A stretch of 64,000 nucleotides of DNA from Vermamoeba vermiformis (GCA_045837725.1 JBEWZL010000077.1:682001-746000), one strand, 5' to 3'; positions 12,663 to 24,719 are shown, counted from the stretch's first letter. The notes: generated by a model not told the origin, from the letters alone. Translations and numbers: made by a program.

Positions 12663-14815
12663 TTACAATTTAGCCTTCATTAAGGCCATGTCCTTGAGAA
12701 CACGACGCAAGATCTTGCCTGACGCAGACTTGGGAATGACGTCAATGAACTCCACGCCACCACGAAGTCGTTTGCTGTTCGTCACTTTGGACTCGAGCCA
12801 CTTTGCAATGTCATCATGCGTCACATCTTTTTGACCTTCTTTCAGCACCACATATGCTTTGGGAAGCTCTCCTGCTTCTTCATTGGGCACTCCAATCACT
12901 GCTGCATCCGCCACTGCTGGATGTGTCACCAACAGTGCTTCGAGCTCGGCAGGAGCGACTTGAAAACCCTTGTACTTGATCAGTTCTTTCAGCCTGTCCA
13001 CGATGTAGTAATAGCCGTCTTCATCAATCTCGGCAATGTCACCGGTATGCAAAAAGCCGTCCTTGTCGATGGTGTTTGCCGTCGCTTTTGGGTTGTTCAG
13101 ATATCCGAGCATGACTGAGGGACCTCGAATGCAAAGTTCGCCAGCTATAGGGCCATAAAAAGATCTGTTAGGCATTGCATTTACGTGGCTAAATTGCTTA
13201 CCTTGGCGTACTCCGAGGGACTTGCCAGTCTCAATATCAATGATCTTAGCTTCCAAATTAGGCAACATAATTCCACACGAGCCAACTCTGCTTAATTTTA
13301 GCTATCGTCTTTATGTCAACGACGAATGTCGCCTACCTGAGAGTGGTCAAAGGTGTCATGTGACTACCGGGACTTAGTTCCGTCATACCATAACCTTGTC
13401 GAATCTGCAATAAGATCATTTTGTAACTATTAGTGTTATGATTACGATTGGCTGCGAGACTTACTGGAATCTTGAGCTTGTCCATAAACTCTTGTTGCAC
13501 GTCAGCGCCTAAAGGAGCAGCTGCGGACACGATCGATTTGATCGTTGAAATGTTGTACTTGGCGACAACTGGATGTTTAGCGAGTGCCAAGATGATTGGT
13601 GGCACGAGATGAGCCCATGAGACTTTGTACTTTTGGATCACTTCGAGGAATGGCACGAGCTCAAACTTCGCTACGACAACGACTGTGCAGCCCATTAATA
13701 AACCAAAGTGCAAGATCACAATCATGCCCTGAAAGGTAACAAGTAAGGAAAAATGTTGACCACAGGGAGTACAATAATTGCTCTAATACTTGCGTATATA
13801 TGGAAGAAAGGTAAAATTCCTAACAGAACTTCTTCGGAGCTCATTGCCGCGCCTTCCGCAGCGGTAATTTGAAGCAAGTTGGTGACGATATTGTAGTGAC
13901 TCAAACAGACACCCTTCGGCAATCCTGTCGTGCCACTGGAATACGGAAGTGCTGCGATGTCTTTATGAATGTCAATAGCGGGAATTTGTGGCTGTAAAAC
14001 GTGTTAGAAAGTTGCAAAAGTTAGGCGAAGTAGGACCCTAACAACGATGGAAATTTCGGAAAACGAGAGTTTGGCACGTAAATCGAGCCAATATTACTTC
14101 TAATTAACTTACATTATTGCCATGTTTCAATAGTTCGCTGAATGAAATCGCATCTGGTGCGGAATCGAAAACAAAAAGATTTTTGGGGTTCAATCCTGCA
14201 ATCTTCATTGCCTCCTGGGCCTTTTCAATGAACACAGATACGGTAATAAGGTACTTTGCTTTCGCGTCTGATAATTGATGCGCCAACTCCTCAGCGGTGT
14301 AAAGTGGATTCGCCGTGGTGACGGTTCCACCTAAAGGGAACATTCGAAATTAACTTTGCTTAAGACTTCTAAAATATAAAACAAGCATACCCGATAAAAG
14401 TACGCCTTGGAACACGACCTAGAATCAATAATAAGCACGAGGTGATTTTAAAAAGCATTTTTTGAAGTTTTAAAACTTACAGGGAAATATATTATATTGG
14501 GACTATAAATACAAAATACCTCATTTTGTTTGAATCCGTGGTGCTGAATGCCTTTTGCAAACTATTTCGATAAAATGTCAGAAATATCGGGGCAGATCTG
14601 AGTTCGGTTTTGCCAAGATAGCGACAATGTTAAATTACCTGTTTAATTAATTGTGCTAACGCGAAAAATGTAATTGTAGTTCCAGAAGCACTGTCAATTA
14701 GAGCGGGCTTACTTCCAAACTTCGCAATCCGCTCCAGCATGAACTCTGCTACTGAAATGTGAGGCACATCAACGTCCTCATATTTACTTTTGAATATAAT
14801 ATCTTGATTACTCAT
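12663..14815 (-). CDS. 4-coumarate-CoA ligase-like acyl/aryl-CoA synthetase, copy A (peroxisomal-type tail)
   Basis: A multi-exon ANL-superfamily adenylating enzyme. The start MSNQDIIF at 14815 is preferred over an in-frame Met upstream (14902) because the tandem copy begins with the matching MSNQEIIF. Visible in order are the AMP-binding loop [19 protein letters not shown], the A5 motif [15 protein letters not shown], the hinge region [20 protein letters not shown] and the A10 catalytic lysine in [11 protein letters not shown]. The protein ends MKAKL; AKL is an accepted PTS1 peroxisomal signal. Family reaction: ATP-dependent CoA thioester formation on an aromatic or fatty carboxylate; substrate unknown. 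It follows the eEF2-like gene by 185 bp on the same strand. The 3' exon is identical to copy B over 250 bp. Two CACGTG sites lie at 12625 and 12643, just past its 3' end. Confidence 0.87.
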
Positions 14816-14938
14816 GATTGTCGTTGTTTGTTGAAAAGATAAACCAAAACTAAAATTAAATAGAAATATTGAAAATTTCATCTCTTCATTTCTAGATGTC
14901 AAAGGTAATCACGTGCTGCAGAATATTTACTATTAAAT

Positions 14939-17242
14939 TTACAATTTAGCCTTCATTAAGGCCATGTCCTTGAGAACACGACGCAAGATCTTGCCTGACG
15001 CAGACTTGGGAATGACGTCAATGAACTCCACGCCACCACGAAGTCGTTTGCTGTTCGTCACTTTGGACTCGAGCCACTTTGCAATGTCATCATGCGTCAC
15101 ATCTTTTTGACCTTCTTTCAGCACCACATATGCTTTGGGAAGCTCTCCTGCTTCTTCATTGGGCACTCCAATCACTGCTGCATCGGCCACTGCTGGATGT
15201 GTCACCAACAGCGCTTCGAGCTCTGCAGGAGCGACTTGGAAACCCTTGTACTTGATCAATTCTTTCAGTCTATCGACTATATAGTAATAGCCTTCTTCGT
15301 CGACGTAGCCAATGTCTCCCGTGTGCAAGAATCCGTCCTTGGCAATCGTGTTCTCAGTAGCCTTCTTGTTGTTCCAGTAACCCAACATCACAGTCGGTCC
15401 TCGCACGCAGACCTCACCACCTGTCAAACAGTAGTCAGTACCCCGTTGCGTTGTGAATGTGAAATTTCAAAAGCTTACTTTCACCCACGCCCAATGACTT
15501 GCCAGTCTTGACGCACATGATCTTGGCTTCAGTGTTAGGCACTAACATGCCGCATGATCCATGTCTATTAGCAAGGTCAGTACTGTTTCACTCCGTGATC
15601 CGGATCTACACTTACTTTACTGCTTTGTGCGGAATAATGTGACTCACGGGACTCAATTCGGTCATACCATAACCTTGACGGATCTAATGACATTACGCAA
15701 ATCAGTCACGAACATTACGCAGCCAATAAGGTCGTGAAAGACTCACAGGGATCTTGAGCTTGTTCATAACTTCTTGCTGAAGCTCGGCACCAAGCGGGGC
15801 AGCACCGGAAACTACGGAACGGAGCGACGAAATGTCATACTTTGATACCATTGGATGTTTAGCGAGTGCCAAGATGATTGGTGGCACGAGATGAGCCCAT
15901 GAGACTTTGTACTTCTGGATCACTTCGAGGAATGGCACGAGCTCAAATTTGGGCACAACAACAATACTATTGCCAGTTGCCAAGCCGAGATTCAATACTG
16001 CAACCATGCCCTACCATATTACTGATAAGAAAGGCTATTCAAACCGGCCATGTCACAGTTTGACACGTGTCAATTTTTTTTAATGTTGCTAACGGTTAGG
16101 GCGAAATATTTGGTCAAAGTTACTTACGTAGATGTGAAAAAAGGGCAGCACACCCATCAAAACGTCATCTGAAGTCATAATACCCTTCTCTATGGCTATC
16201 AGTTGAACCAAATTGGTGACGATGTTGTGGTGGCTCAAACAAACGCCCTTTGGCAATCCTGTCGTGCCACTTGAGTAAGGCAATGCTGCGACGTCTTTTT
16301 TAACGTTCACTGAAGGAATTACGGGCTACAAAGAAAACGTTAGCGAATTTATTCGGTTATTTGATAATAATTTAAAATGCTTTTTCCTGATTAGAAATAA
16401 AATTATTTTAATAATTACGTTATCGCCATGTTTAAGAAGTGACGAGAAAGGTGTCACATCCGGAGCTTCACCAAAGACGAACAAGTTCTTGTTGTTCAAG
16501 CCAGCTACTCTGACCGCTTCTTTTGCCTTGTCAACGAATGCAGGTACTGTAACGAGATATTTGGCTTTTGAATCAGATAACTGATGCGCTAGCTCTTCGG
16601 TCGTGTAAAGTGGATTTGAAGTCGTTACAGTTCCGCCTTATTCACCGAATGTAAATCAGTAAATGATCATAAATACTAATAAATATGGTGGTTATTACCG
16701 GCTAATAAAACTCCATGAAACACGACCTAGTTTGTGGATTTGTTAGCGAATGTCAATCGTGGGAGTAACGAAATCATACTCACCGGGAAATAAACAACGT
16801 TAGGGCTGTATATACACAACACATCATGTCTCTTGAAACCAACTGCTTGAAGGCCCTTAGCAACCTAGCACAGATGTCAGTAGCGTGATCCGAAATTTAG
16901 TTTTTGTGGGTAGACTGAATATAATTTTCTAATAATTTTTTTATTAATTTAATGGAATAATTCAATCACTTGACAATCAAATTTTGTTGTGGGAATGTCA
17001 GATCCAATTATCAACAAAATAATAAAATAGTCCTTTTTATTGCCGCAATAATTAAGCTAAATTACCTGCTTTATTAATGTGACCAATTGGCTATACGATA
17101 TTGAGCTTCCGGTGACGCTATCTATAAGTGCGGGCTTATTTCCGAACTTGGGCATCCTTTCAAGCAAAAACTCTGGCAGAGATATTATAGGAATATCAAC
17201 GTCAGGAAATTTGCTCGTAAAAATAATTTCTTGATTGCTCAT
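14939..17242 (-). CDS. 4-coumarate-CoA ligase-like acyl/aryl-CoA synthetase, copy B (peroxisomal-type tail)
   Basis: Tandem paralogue of copy A in the same orientation, about 125 bp upstream. The start at 17242 gives [18 protein letters not shown]; an in-frame Met exists at 17290. It has the same signature set: [23 protein letters not shown], the hinge [14 protein letters not shown], the lysine in SASGKILRR and a terminal AKL (PTS1-like). Exons lie at about 17242–17067, 16866–16797, 16736–16701, 16636–16420, 16326–16129, 16012–15750, 15685–15618, 15567–15480 and 15420–14939, the small ones approximate. Divergence between copies A and B is uneven: the first exons differ substantially, while the last 250 bp are identical, pointing to gene conversion. 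One intron carries TGACACGTGTCA at 16061–16072. The start lies only about 150 bp from the 3' end of the F-box gene. Confidence 0.87.
16061..16072. promoter_or_regulatory. TGACACGTGTCA palindrome in an intron of 4CL-like copy B
   Basis: Exact 12-bp palindrome with an E-box core (CACGTG). bHLH or bZIP-type binding is inferred from the core only. Confidence 0.45.
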
Positions 17243-17391
17243 TTGTGTTCGCTTGTCAGAAACAACTGTGGTACCTATGTTGTTCAACAAACAGGCAAAA
17301 AACGGTGTGTATCAAATAATAAAATTGATAAAAGCGTTATATTTTATTAACAAAAGAAGTTACTATCTACACTCTAGAATTACATTTAATC

Positions 17392-18843
17392 CTACTTGGT
17401 GGATTGCTGCTGTGGTGGTGGAGCTCTATTGGCAGAAATGATTGGCGGGGGTTGCACCGGTCTAAAACCAATCTGCGGCTTTGCCCATGGCTGCGGCTGA
17501 GGCAATTCGAGGTATGGCTGAGGATATTGAGCGAGGTTGGGTGGTGGTTGAGCGAGGTAGGGCTGAGGATAAGGCTGAGGTTGCGCGAATTGCGGTTGTG
17601 GCGTGGCATGTTGCGGAGGGGGTAGCAATGGCTGAGGCGGGGGCGGGTAAGCTAGTCTGAGGTTACTTGGAGGCACGCTAGGCATGGCTGACGTATAATA
17701 AGGCATGGCTGAGGGCTGCGGAATTGGTTGTGGCTGCACGTCGTAGAACTGTGGCGGTGGCATCATGCGGCTTCTTGAAAAGTTATGTACAAGATGAGCT
17801 TGAACCGTTCTCTTGTGATAAACCACACGGCGAGATTTGAACGTGGTAAAAAGTTGTTTGTTCTGCAACGTTTCCAGCGACGATGCATCGACACCAAGGT
17901 CCACTACAAAGGTCACGTCGGATAAGAGTTGATTTGGCACGATAACTGTAGGCTTGACGAAATAGTCCGTGAGCTTGACGTACTCTTCAACTTGCACGTT
18001 CGAAAATGCGTTAGTTTGCAGGGTGGTGGGTGCTAACTGACTAGCCAACAACGGCGCGCACTTGGTTTTGAAATAATACATTTTGATCTCTTTGCGGAAG
18101 TTGAAATGACCAACGAGCCTCTTATTGAGCGTGTCAAACGGCACTGTAAGGTTCAGAGGCTTGCCGTCAATTTCAAACTTTCGTCCGTTGCGCATTGTTT
18201 GGAGCACGTGATTTGCAAAGCGTGAGGAGATTACAGGCGCAGTAAGTGGCGGCGCATTAGGCCTTGTAATGGGTCCTGATCGTGACGGCGGAAAGTACAT
18301 TGGCTGAATAGGCCTCGGCATGTCTACTTGTGGAGTAGGACGATTAAGGAGTTGTGCCCACAGGTAGTTATTCTGAGATCAAGTTAATCAAAGCTCGATC
18401 TGACGAAATTTCATAATTGGTTCAAGCAAAGCGTAATAGATTTTCATCTGAAATATTATAATATTAACAGAATTTGCATAAAGTTGTAAAAAGAGCGCTT
18501 ACTGGACCTAAAGTTTCATGATGGAACTTGCGACAAGTCATGGTCAAGTGGACGTAGTCTGGGACATCCAAATATTGTAATAATACAACCATATTATCTT
18601 CGTTCAAACTACGAAGAGGTGAAGGCAATTGATCGAAGGCAGCACTGAAGAAAATTCGAAAAAGTTAGAACCTTTGCATAAAAATAGAACGAAATAGCAC
18701 TAAGCTTGCGATATAAGTAGATGATTATTTAAATAATAAGCAAATTTTCATTTGGCGTAGTGAATTTAGATTTGGGTTTTGGAGATTCGATCGAGTTCCG
18801 AACTTCGAACTAATAGCGAAATTCTAACTTACATGTTTCCCAT
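17392..18843 (-). CDS. F-box protein with a long Pro/Gln-rich tail
   Basis: Exon 1 (18843–about 18833) gives MGNM. Exon 2 (about 18645–18502) encodes an F-box: LPSPLRSLNEDNMVVLLQYL, then DVPDYVHLTMTCRKFHHE. The last exon (about 18372–17392) has a conserved-looking basic region (NGRKFEIDGKPLNLTVPFDT, VGHFNFRKEIKMYYFKT) followed by about 120 residues of low complexity built from PQP, PPPQ and YPQPYL units. F-box proteins recruit substrates to SCF ubiquitin ligases; the middle region has no fold I recognise. The tail could bind SH3, WW or EVH1-type domains (inference from composition). Frameshifted antisense reading of the tail also stays open for long stretches because of its composition; I treat those as shadows. 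Confidence 0.6.
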
Positions 18844-19024
18844 CTGTGACTTAACAAAGTTGATAAGAGTTTCTAATAGATTCGTGTGCTTACGTTGTTG
18901 GTTGATAAAAATAAAGTTGCGCTACGTCGTTCGTTGAAAACAAGCACGTGATCATTTCGCACAAAAATAGAAAGTTTTATTAGAAACCAACCCAAATAAT
19001 AACAAATACAGTAAGTAAAGGTTA

Positions 19025-20541
19025 TCATTTCAATTGAATAAAGAACTCTCCGGCATTTGGTTCAGTTGGATCGCGAATACTTAACATAACGCCCGACGGA
19101 TACTTGTTGCTCAATTTCATCGCTTTTCCGATGTATTCTAGACCGATCTTAGGATCTTTTAACTTGTTCGCATAGATCCATCCAATCGCTTCGTTTGCCG
19201 CAGCTTGCCAATTGGGATCAGTCGTGCCCTCCAAAATTTGTTGAAATTTTTCTAAGGCTTCTTGATATCGTCCTAATCTCTTCAATATCTTTCCTGCGTT
19301 CTCGCTAACCCTAAGTGACGGTTTTTCTGCCTTTTCTAAAAATTTCAATGCGTCTTCGTCCTTGCCAATGCGAGTCATAAAATGACAATTTTTGTTACGT
19401 TTTGAGGGGTAGGCGTCAGCGAGGCAAAGAACTGAAAAACTTCTTCTTTAATAGCCGCACTATCACTTGTTTCTTCTAGATCGTAAATTGCTCGACTGAT
19501 ATTGCTTAAATTTTGTTCGACTTCGCTGCCAAGTTTAATTGCATTCAAGTACGCTCTAATTGCTTCTGCATAATTTCGGTGCGATATATGAATATAAGCA
19601 AGCTGATTATATGCATGGCCATAAGTTGGTTCGAATTCTAAGGCTTTGTCAAAACATTTCGTCGCTTCTTCAAATTGATGGAGATCAACGAGCAAATATC
19701 CTTTCTGATAGTGATAATCGGCGTTCTCTGGGTCTAATTCGATGCCGATATTAATGTGCTTAATTATATCGGTCTTATATTGCTTCATAGACAGCTGTTG
19801 CAGTGCCATCGCTTTTGCGAAATGAGCTTCCGCAAATCGAGGACTAATTTCAATCGCTTTGTCTAATAGTGATACTGAATTTTTGTTAACACGACGGCCT
19901 TTAATGTTAGCATTGGCTTGTTGAAAGTAAGCCAGAGCAAGGTTTGGATTCATTTTCAAAGACGTTTTGAATCCGGAGTCTGAGTTGGTCACTGTCTCCT
20001 TTAAATACCAGTAGTATTCGTTTGATGGATCATATTTAATAAGCTCTTCAAGTAACTCTTCAGGATCTTCTGATTCTAAGTTGGTTTCCAGTGAATCCAA
20101 CACATCCCAAAAAAGAATCACCTTGAGGAGGCGGGTCCAATTAGATTTCTCATCATTGAGGTATTTGGTAACTATATCGCCAAGCTTTGACATCAGTTCT
20201 TCAATTTTAAGCAGTGGATCGGGGATTCTACGATGAATAATATTTTCCCGCGAGCGGATTCGCATGTAACTTTCAATTAAATACAATACTTCTTCTTCAA
20301 AGGTCTTCTCCTGCGAGTTTCTATGATCTTCTAATATTTTTGACGCTCTTCTAAGCCAGCGATGGGCACCGAGTGCATCTTGGGGGCAAAAGATCGCAAC
20401 GGACCAAACCAGACCAAAAAAGCACAGCTTCTCTTCTAATAGTTCAAATACTATATTGCGTGCTGTTGGATTGTCACCTAATAATCCCAATTGAAAGGCT
20501 TCTTGGTATTCACCGGGAATCTTATTTTTGATCGGCTCCAT
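19025..20541 (-). CDS. TPR-repeat protein, reading frame interrupted by one base near 19385
   Basis: The first frame runs from ATG 20541 to a TGA at 19377–19375 (about 388 residues). The second frame, offset by one base, runs from about 19395 to 19025 and ends FFIQLK. Both parts carry TPR helices: IGIELDPENADYHYQKGYLL and ATKCFDKALEFEPTYGHAYN in the first, RLGRYQEALEKFQQILEG in the second. The offset lies at an A5 run (ACAAAAATTG, reverse strand), where the alternate frame reads NCHFMTRIGKDEDALKFL and continues the TPR pattern. This may be an assembly/sequencing slip, a true frameshift mutation or programmed frameshifting. The sequence TTTATTGCAG just before the ATG looks like a splice acceptor, so a 5'UTR intron is possible, with upstream exon material near 20887–20677. 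The protein probably serves as a scaffold; partner unknown. Confidence 0.7.
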
Positions 20542-20982
20542 CTGCAATAAACGTGTTAATTTATGAGCTAAAATATTACAATATTACACCAAAAAATTAA
20601 ATATGATTCGAGAAGCAATACATGATGGATTTGTGGGTTTACAGTCAGAAATTGTGTAACATTAGAAGCATACCTAAAATTCTGTCGTATAAATATTATA
20701 AGCCGTACTCTGTATATATATGCACGGCGATATAAATAAACGAATGACTTGAATTGGCGGAACTAAAATAATGTTGGATCACAAACGGGACCCGCGTGAA
20801 ACGGGCGTCTCGACTTGCACAGACTCCTAAAAAAATTTCATCCGAAACAACCAAAGCAGAAGTTTCAAAGTCGTAGCTGAGAGACATGAAAATTAAGCAT
20901 TACAAGTTGTTTTAGGCAAAATCGACGAATTAATCATTCAGCTGTCAAAGATCTAGATCTGAATTCGGCAAAATAAGTTAGT
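20542..20982. other. Intergenic, with a possible 5'UTR exon of the TPR gene
   Basis: A minus-strand ORF of 63 codons (20887–20696) shows no recognisable domain. A GTATGC donor-like site at about 20675 and an acceptor directly before the TPR start codon would fit a spliced leader exon here. The motif GATCTGAATTCGG at 20956 belongs to a recurring non-coding motif described in the findings. Confidence 0.35.
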
Positions 20983-22356
20983 TTAATTCGGTCGATCGAT
21001 TACATCGGCAATAATAGTAGTCAAAAATATGATTAAGGGGTTCCACACGATAATCTGCCGCGCCATATCGAGGATGTTCGTCCAAACAACGGATCCGGTC
21101 TCCCAAGGATTCTTCAATAAAGTTTGTCTTAAATCGACTTTTTCTTTGCAATACGGGCACACGTCTTTCTTGCCAACAATAGTCCATCCTCTAATACAAA
21201 ATTCATGGAACCTAAGAGGAAAAAATGTAAGTACATCCGCCTAACTCCGTGCCCAAAAAGATCGAAAACCATTGGTTGAGTATTACATATAAATATGCAA
21301 AATAATAGATTTAAATTGTGGAATAGAGCTTTAACTAAGAGTGTAATTTCGGTTTTTGTTTTATGACTCTTATTATAATCGACCTACTTGTGATTGCAAT
21401 TCAGTTCGTAAGTTTTGCCGAAAAATCCAGTGTTGTCAAAGTCCAGTCGATCACCGCACACAGCACAAATATCTCGCTCTAAATGACGTGCTGGCAAACC
21501 ACTGCTCGACGAGTACTATCATTAACATAGACATTAATACATATACCGTCATATTAATACTGTACATAGTGCTTGCAAATGTTACTCTCGCACAAAAAAG
21601 AATTTCTGACGTAAATTGAAAAAATTACTTACGCCCATTGTAGAGGCCATTCTTTCTGCACAAACTTCAGCTAAATCACGGCCTAATACTCCAAAATAGA
21701 TGCCGTATAATACTAATAAGAAAGCAGGGCCGACTAAGAATCCAAAAGCGCCAGCAAGAACAGATCCCCAAACTGCTAGCACGAGCATGCCGTAGCCGAT
21801 CAGATCGGCATACCAAGAGATCTTATATGTCGCGAAGAACCAAGCGTAAACTCGCCTATAGCATCATTAATACTATAACTCGAGTACTAATTGAAAATTA
21901 TCGAGGCTGATCGGATTTTACCTTGGGGTTTCGACACGAAGAGGACGTTGAAGAGCAAATCGGATAACGATGCCACTTCCAATAGTAAATAAAGTCCATA
22001 TTGTCATAAATCGATAGAATCGGTTGTAAATAGCAAAAATGAGTGGCAATACCCAAACTCCAATTAGCGTCACATTACGGAATGAACTAAATTAAAAAAA
22101 TTAGGGAACTGTAATATGTAATATATACAGCACGAAGGATGGCTTAGAAAATGGAAACTAAATTTTAGAAAATAATTATTCGGTTGATCCAGCATTTATT
22201 GAAAAAACGAAATCGAAATTACCTGTAATACTTCTTTTTCCAATATGATATTCCAACGTGAGCAAATGTAATAAATAATAAAATAAATAGCATAACATAG
22301 GCGTGAAGTTTTTCATGCCCAACGTGAGATCCGTGTTCTGCATGACCGCCTTCCAT
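20983..22356 (-). CDS. RNF121: RNF121/RNF175-type membrane RING E3 ubiquitin ligase
   Basis: Five or six exons encode about 300 residues. The N-terminus MEGGHAEHGSHVGHEKLHAY is followed by a transmembrane helix (VMLFILLFITFAHVGI). Further helices lie in exon 2 (VTLIGVWVLPLIFAIY) and exon 3. The stretch FGVLGRDLAEVCAERMASTM matches the RNF121 signature YGVLERDFAEMCADYMASTI. The RING comprises CAVC, NCNHKFHEFCIRGW and CPYC, and the C-terminus has two further hydrophobic segments. Family knowledge: RNF121 is an ER/Golgi-resident E3 involved in quality control and sorting of membrane proteins. The gene is divergent from the SRPBCC gene, with about 450 bp between the starts. All zinc ligands appear intact. 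Confidence 0.88.
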
Positions 22357-22805
22357 TTTTATATTGCTCTTTAGCGTGGTAGAAATAAATTAACGACTGA
22401 TGTGTTGTGCTCTACCACGTCATAGTTTGTACAAGCGAAATTACTTTTTTCGATCCATTTGATAATTGTTGTTGTGCCCCAGAATCGAACACCGCTGCCC
22501 TGAAAGTATTAACCCTGATTTAATATAAAAAATTATAGCATGCCAATTATGACGCTGCCAAAGTGAACTGAAGAGCGACTCTAGCGGAACGGGTATTTTC
22601 CGTATGAAGGATTTTACGTGACTTACGACAGTCTAAATCAATCTTAGTGAGTTAATCGGGGAAATTACCGGCGAAACCTTTATTCGCTCCGCACTTCTGA
22701 CGTGTCCACCAGGGCTCGATTCCGTCTCGTGACCAGTCGTTCCGCGAGAGATAAATTTGCCACCCTGCATCAGTCACTTCATTATTCTATAAGAGAGAAC
22801 CACAA
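22357..22805. other. Divergent intergenic region, 450 bp
   Basis: Shared upstream region of the RNF121-like and SRPBCC genes. It contains two short tRNA B-box look-alikes, one near 22479–22491 on the minus strand and one near 22708–22720 on the plus strand. No cloverleaf can be built around either. Nothing else is recognised. Confidence 0.4.
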
Positions 22806-23291
22806 ATGTCACGAGGTAGTAACAAAACTGATCTTAACAGCTGTGAGTGCGAGCATCTGCCTTTCGCGCCAAGTAACATCTATAAAACTCTTACCACTGT
22901 GCCTGGATACCAAGAATGGTGGCCAAAATCAATGCCTTTATCAGTGATTAAAGAGTCACCGGAAGTTATAGGAACGCAGCTTGCCATGGGTTCGTGGGCT
23001 GGAAAGTTAGCAATTCAGATCGACAAATGTGAACAAGACTCAACCTTTGGATTAAAGTTTAATGAAGGCTCAATATTAGGCGATTTAACGTGGCGAATTA
23101 TTCCGGGTGAGTCTTTAAATCAAAGCAAATTATGTTACTCGGCGGATGTGAAACCAAATTCTACGCTTGCCAGAGTAATGGTTCCGTTATTCAAAGATCG
23201 ATTTCTGAAGAACGTTGCCAAGGAATTAACCTCCGCCCTACAAAAGCAATTAGAAACTCAAGCACTGACCACGCAACTCAATTCAACTTAA
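22806..23291 (+). CDS. START/SRPBCC-fold protein (polyketide-cyclase-like)
   Basis: A single exon of 161 residues. The pattern LPFAPSNIYKTLTTVPGYQE followed by WW at the first helix, then alternating beta strands (GSWAGKLAIQIDKCEQD, LTWRIIPGE, KLCYSADVKP) and a long C-terminal helix (VPLFKDRFLKNVAKELTSAL), is typical of SRPBCC proteins such as polyketide cyclase or Coq10-like families. These form a hydrophobic pocket for lipids or ring compounds; the ligand here is unknown. The start is the ATG in CACAAATGTC. There is no signal peptide. An AATAAA lies about 35 bp after the stop. Alternative: a Bet v 1/Coq10 subfamily member. It is the only intronless gene of its size in this stretch. Confidence 0.6.
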   Translation: MSRGSNKTDLNSCECEHLPFAPSNIYKTLTTVPGYQEWWPKSMPLSVIKESPEVIGTQLAMGSWAGKLAIQIDKCEQDSTFGLKFNEGSILGDLTWRIIPGESLNQSKLCYSADVKPNSTLARVMVPLFKDRFLKNVAKELTSALQKQLETQALTTQLNST

Positions 23292-23484
23292 TTTTGGTTA
23301 ATTATCCTTTGCTGTAAATACTGTAAATAAATCTCCTACTATAATGCGCCCCCTATTCAATTGTGAATTTCTTGACGTAATTAATTAACATTGATTCAAT
23401 TTCAGTAAATTTAAACCATGTGATCTGTTTATTTTGGACAATGCTACCCAACTACTTAAGACTATAAACTAAAGAATTGACTCG

Positions 23485-24719
23485 TTAGAGGTTGACATTA
23501 GCGCAGACATCGAGTTTGCCGTTGAGCGGGAGAATAGATCCGCCGACAAAAGCAGAGTTGAAATCACCCAAGCAAGCGCTGATCTGAGCGAGCGACAAGT
23601 TGCACAAAGCAGAGGGAAGACCGGCAGTAGTGCATCTATTAGCACAACCACCGAAGAGGAATTGCCCGGCTTGAACTACAGCGTCAATCGAGAAACCGCT
23701 GCACAGGTTGTTTTTGAAGCACATATTTGCGAGGGGTGTGCCGCAGTTAGGAGTGCTACCACATTGGTCAAGACCGAGATTTAGTTGCGCGGCGACGAGC
23801 TGACCAGAAAGCAAGGATCGAATGAGATTGAAAGGCAAATTTAACAAGCTGCCAAGGGACAGATCCAACGACAGGTCGATGCCCGACAAAAGGTTAGTGA
23901 GCGAGAGAGAAGTGGTGAGGTTCAAGAACGAGTTGCAGCCTCCAACACCAACTTGTAAGCCCAAATCGAAGCACGTGTCGAAGAGATCCGGCAAGATCTG
24001 GAGTGCCTTGAAGTCAGCAATAGTTCTCGTGTTCTTGTAGCACGGTGTAGGCGGTTGAACTGGCGCCGCAACGGGGACTTTAACAGGGGCTGCAACTGGT
24101 GTGGCAACTGGAGCAGCAACAGGGATCTTGACTGGAGCAGCGATTGGCGTGGCCACGGGAACTTGAACTGGCACGCAGTCTAATGATTTCCTTATTTAGT
24201 AATATGCTGAAATACACTAAAGTCACTATGACTCGCTTATGATTGCGATAGAAAAGGCAAAATATCAAAACTGGAAATTTGAGCTCGGAAGTAGGACGCG
24301 TACCTTTAGAGCGAGGAGTTGTGGGAACAAATCCATTGTCGCATTTGCAACCACAGCAGCCAATTCCACCGTCACACTCTTCATTGCCAACAACGCGATT
24401 GTCACCGCAAACTATTTGCAAAAAACAATAATTAACTTCGTGTCCATATGCACGCTTAGAATATTATTATAATAAATTTCTTAAACTTACTAGGCTCGCA
24501 GACTTGCGATACAGGGAAAGTCGATCGCCAGCCACTCAAACACAAACAATGATCTGGTTGACAGCCCAACGCACCCGCTGAACATTGGTACGTGCCCACA
24601 TCGCAGGCTAAAGCAATTCATCGTTAATATTTTACATTACACTATAGTATTTAGTACTTACTTGCTGCAGCAAGCGCAATTAAGCAGGTAGAAAATACGA
24701 GGAAAGTTGTCGAACGCAT
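23485..24719 (-). CDS. Secreted Cys-rich protein with a Pro/Ala/Val linker
   Basis: Exon 1 (24719–about 24662) encodes a signal peptide, MRSTTFLVFSTCLIALAAA. Exon 2 (about 24609–24491) is a Cys-rich module (CDVGTYQCSAG, CQPDHCLCLSGW). Exon 3 (about 24412–24303) carries VCGDNRVVGNEECDGG, close to the CGDG…GEECDDGN cysteine-rich repeat (DUF4215/Myxococcus type), then CCGCKCDNGF. Exon 4 starts with a linker of repeated PVA[AT]PV units over about 40 residues. It continues with a roughly 190-residue domain rich in Leu, Asn and Cys (CFDLGLQVGVGGCNSFLNLT) that I do not recognise. A secreted or surface/wall role is likely. The linker repeat is coding and not a mobile repeat. Confidence 0.6.

Noticed and set aside
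17392-17625. Antisense Leu/Trp-rich ORF and alternate-frame Pro-rich ORFs over the F-box tail
   Set aside because: Shadows of the Pro/Gln repeat coding region.
21400-21540. Apparent frameshift inside the RNF121 RING domain
   Set aside because: On re-reading the bases (…GATCGACTGGACTTTGAC…, reverse strand) the frame is continuous and all zinc ligands are present.
22470-22500. tRNA-like B box (reverse strand TGTTCGATTCT) upstream of the SRPBCC gene
   Set aside because: No T stem, anticodon stem or acceptor pairing can be formed around it, so it is probably a chance match or a very decayed fragment.
24050-24180. Tandem repeat in the secreted Cys-rich gene considered as a satellite or CRISPR-like array
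   Set aside because: The units encode PVA[AT]PV in frame within an exon and have no spacer structure.
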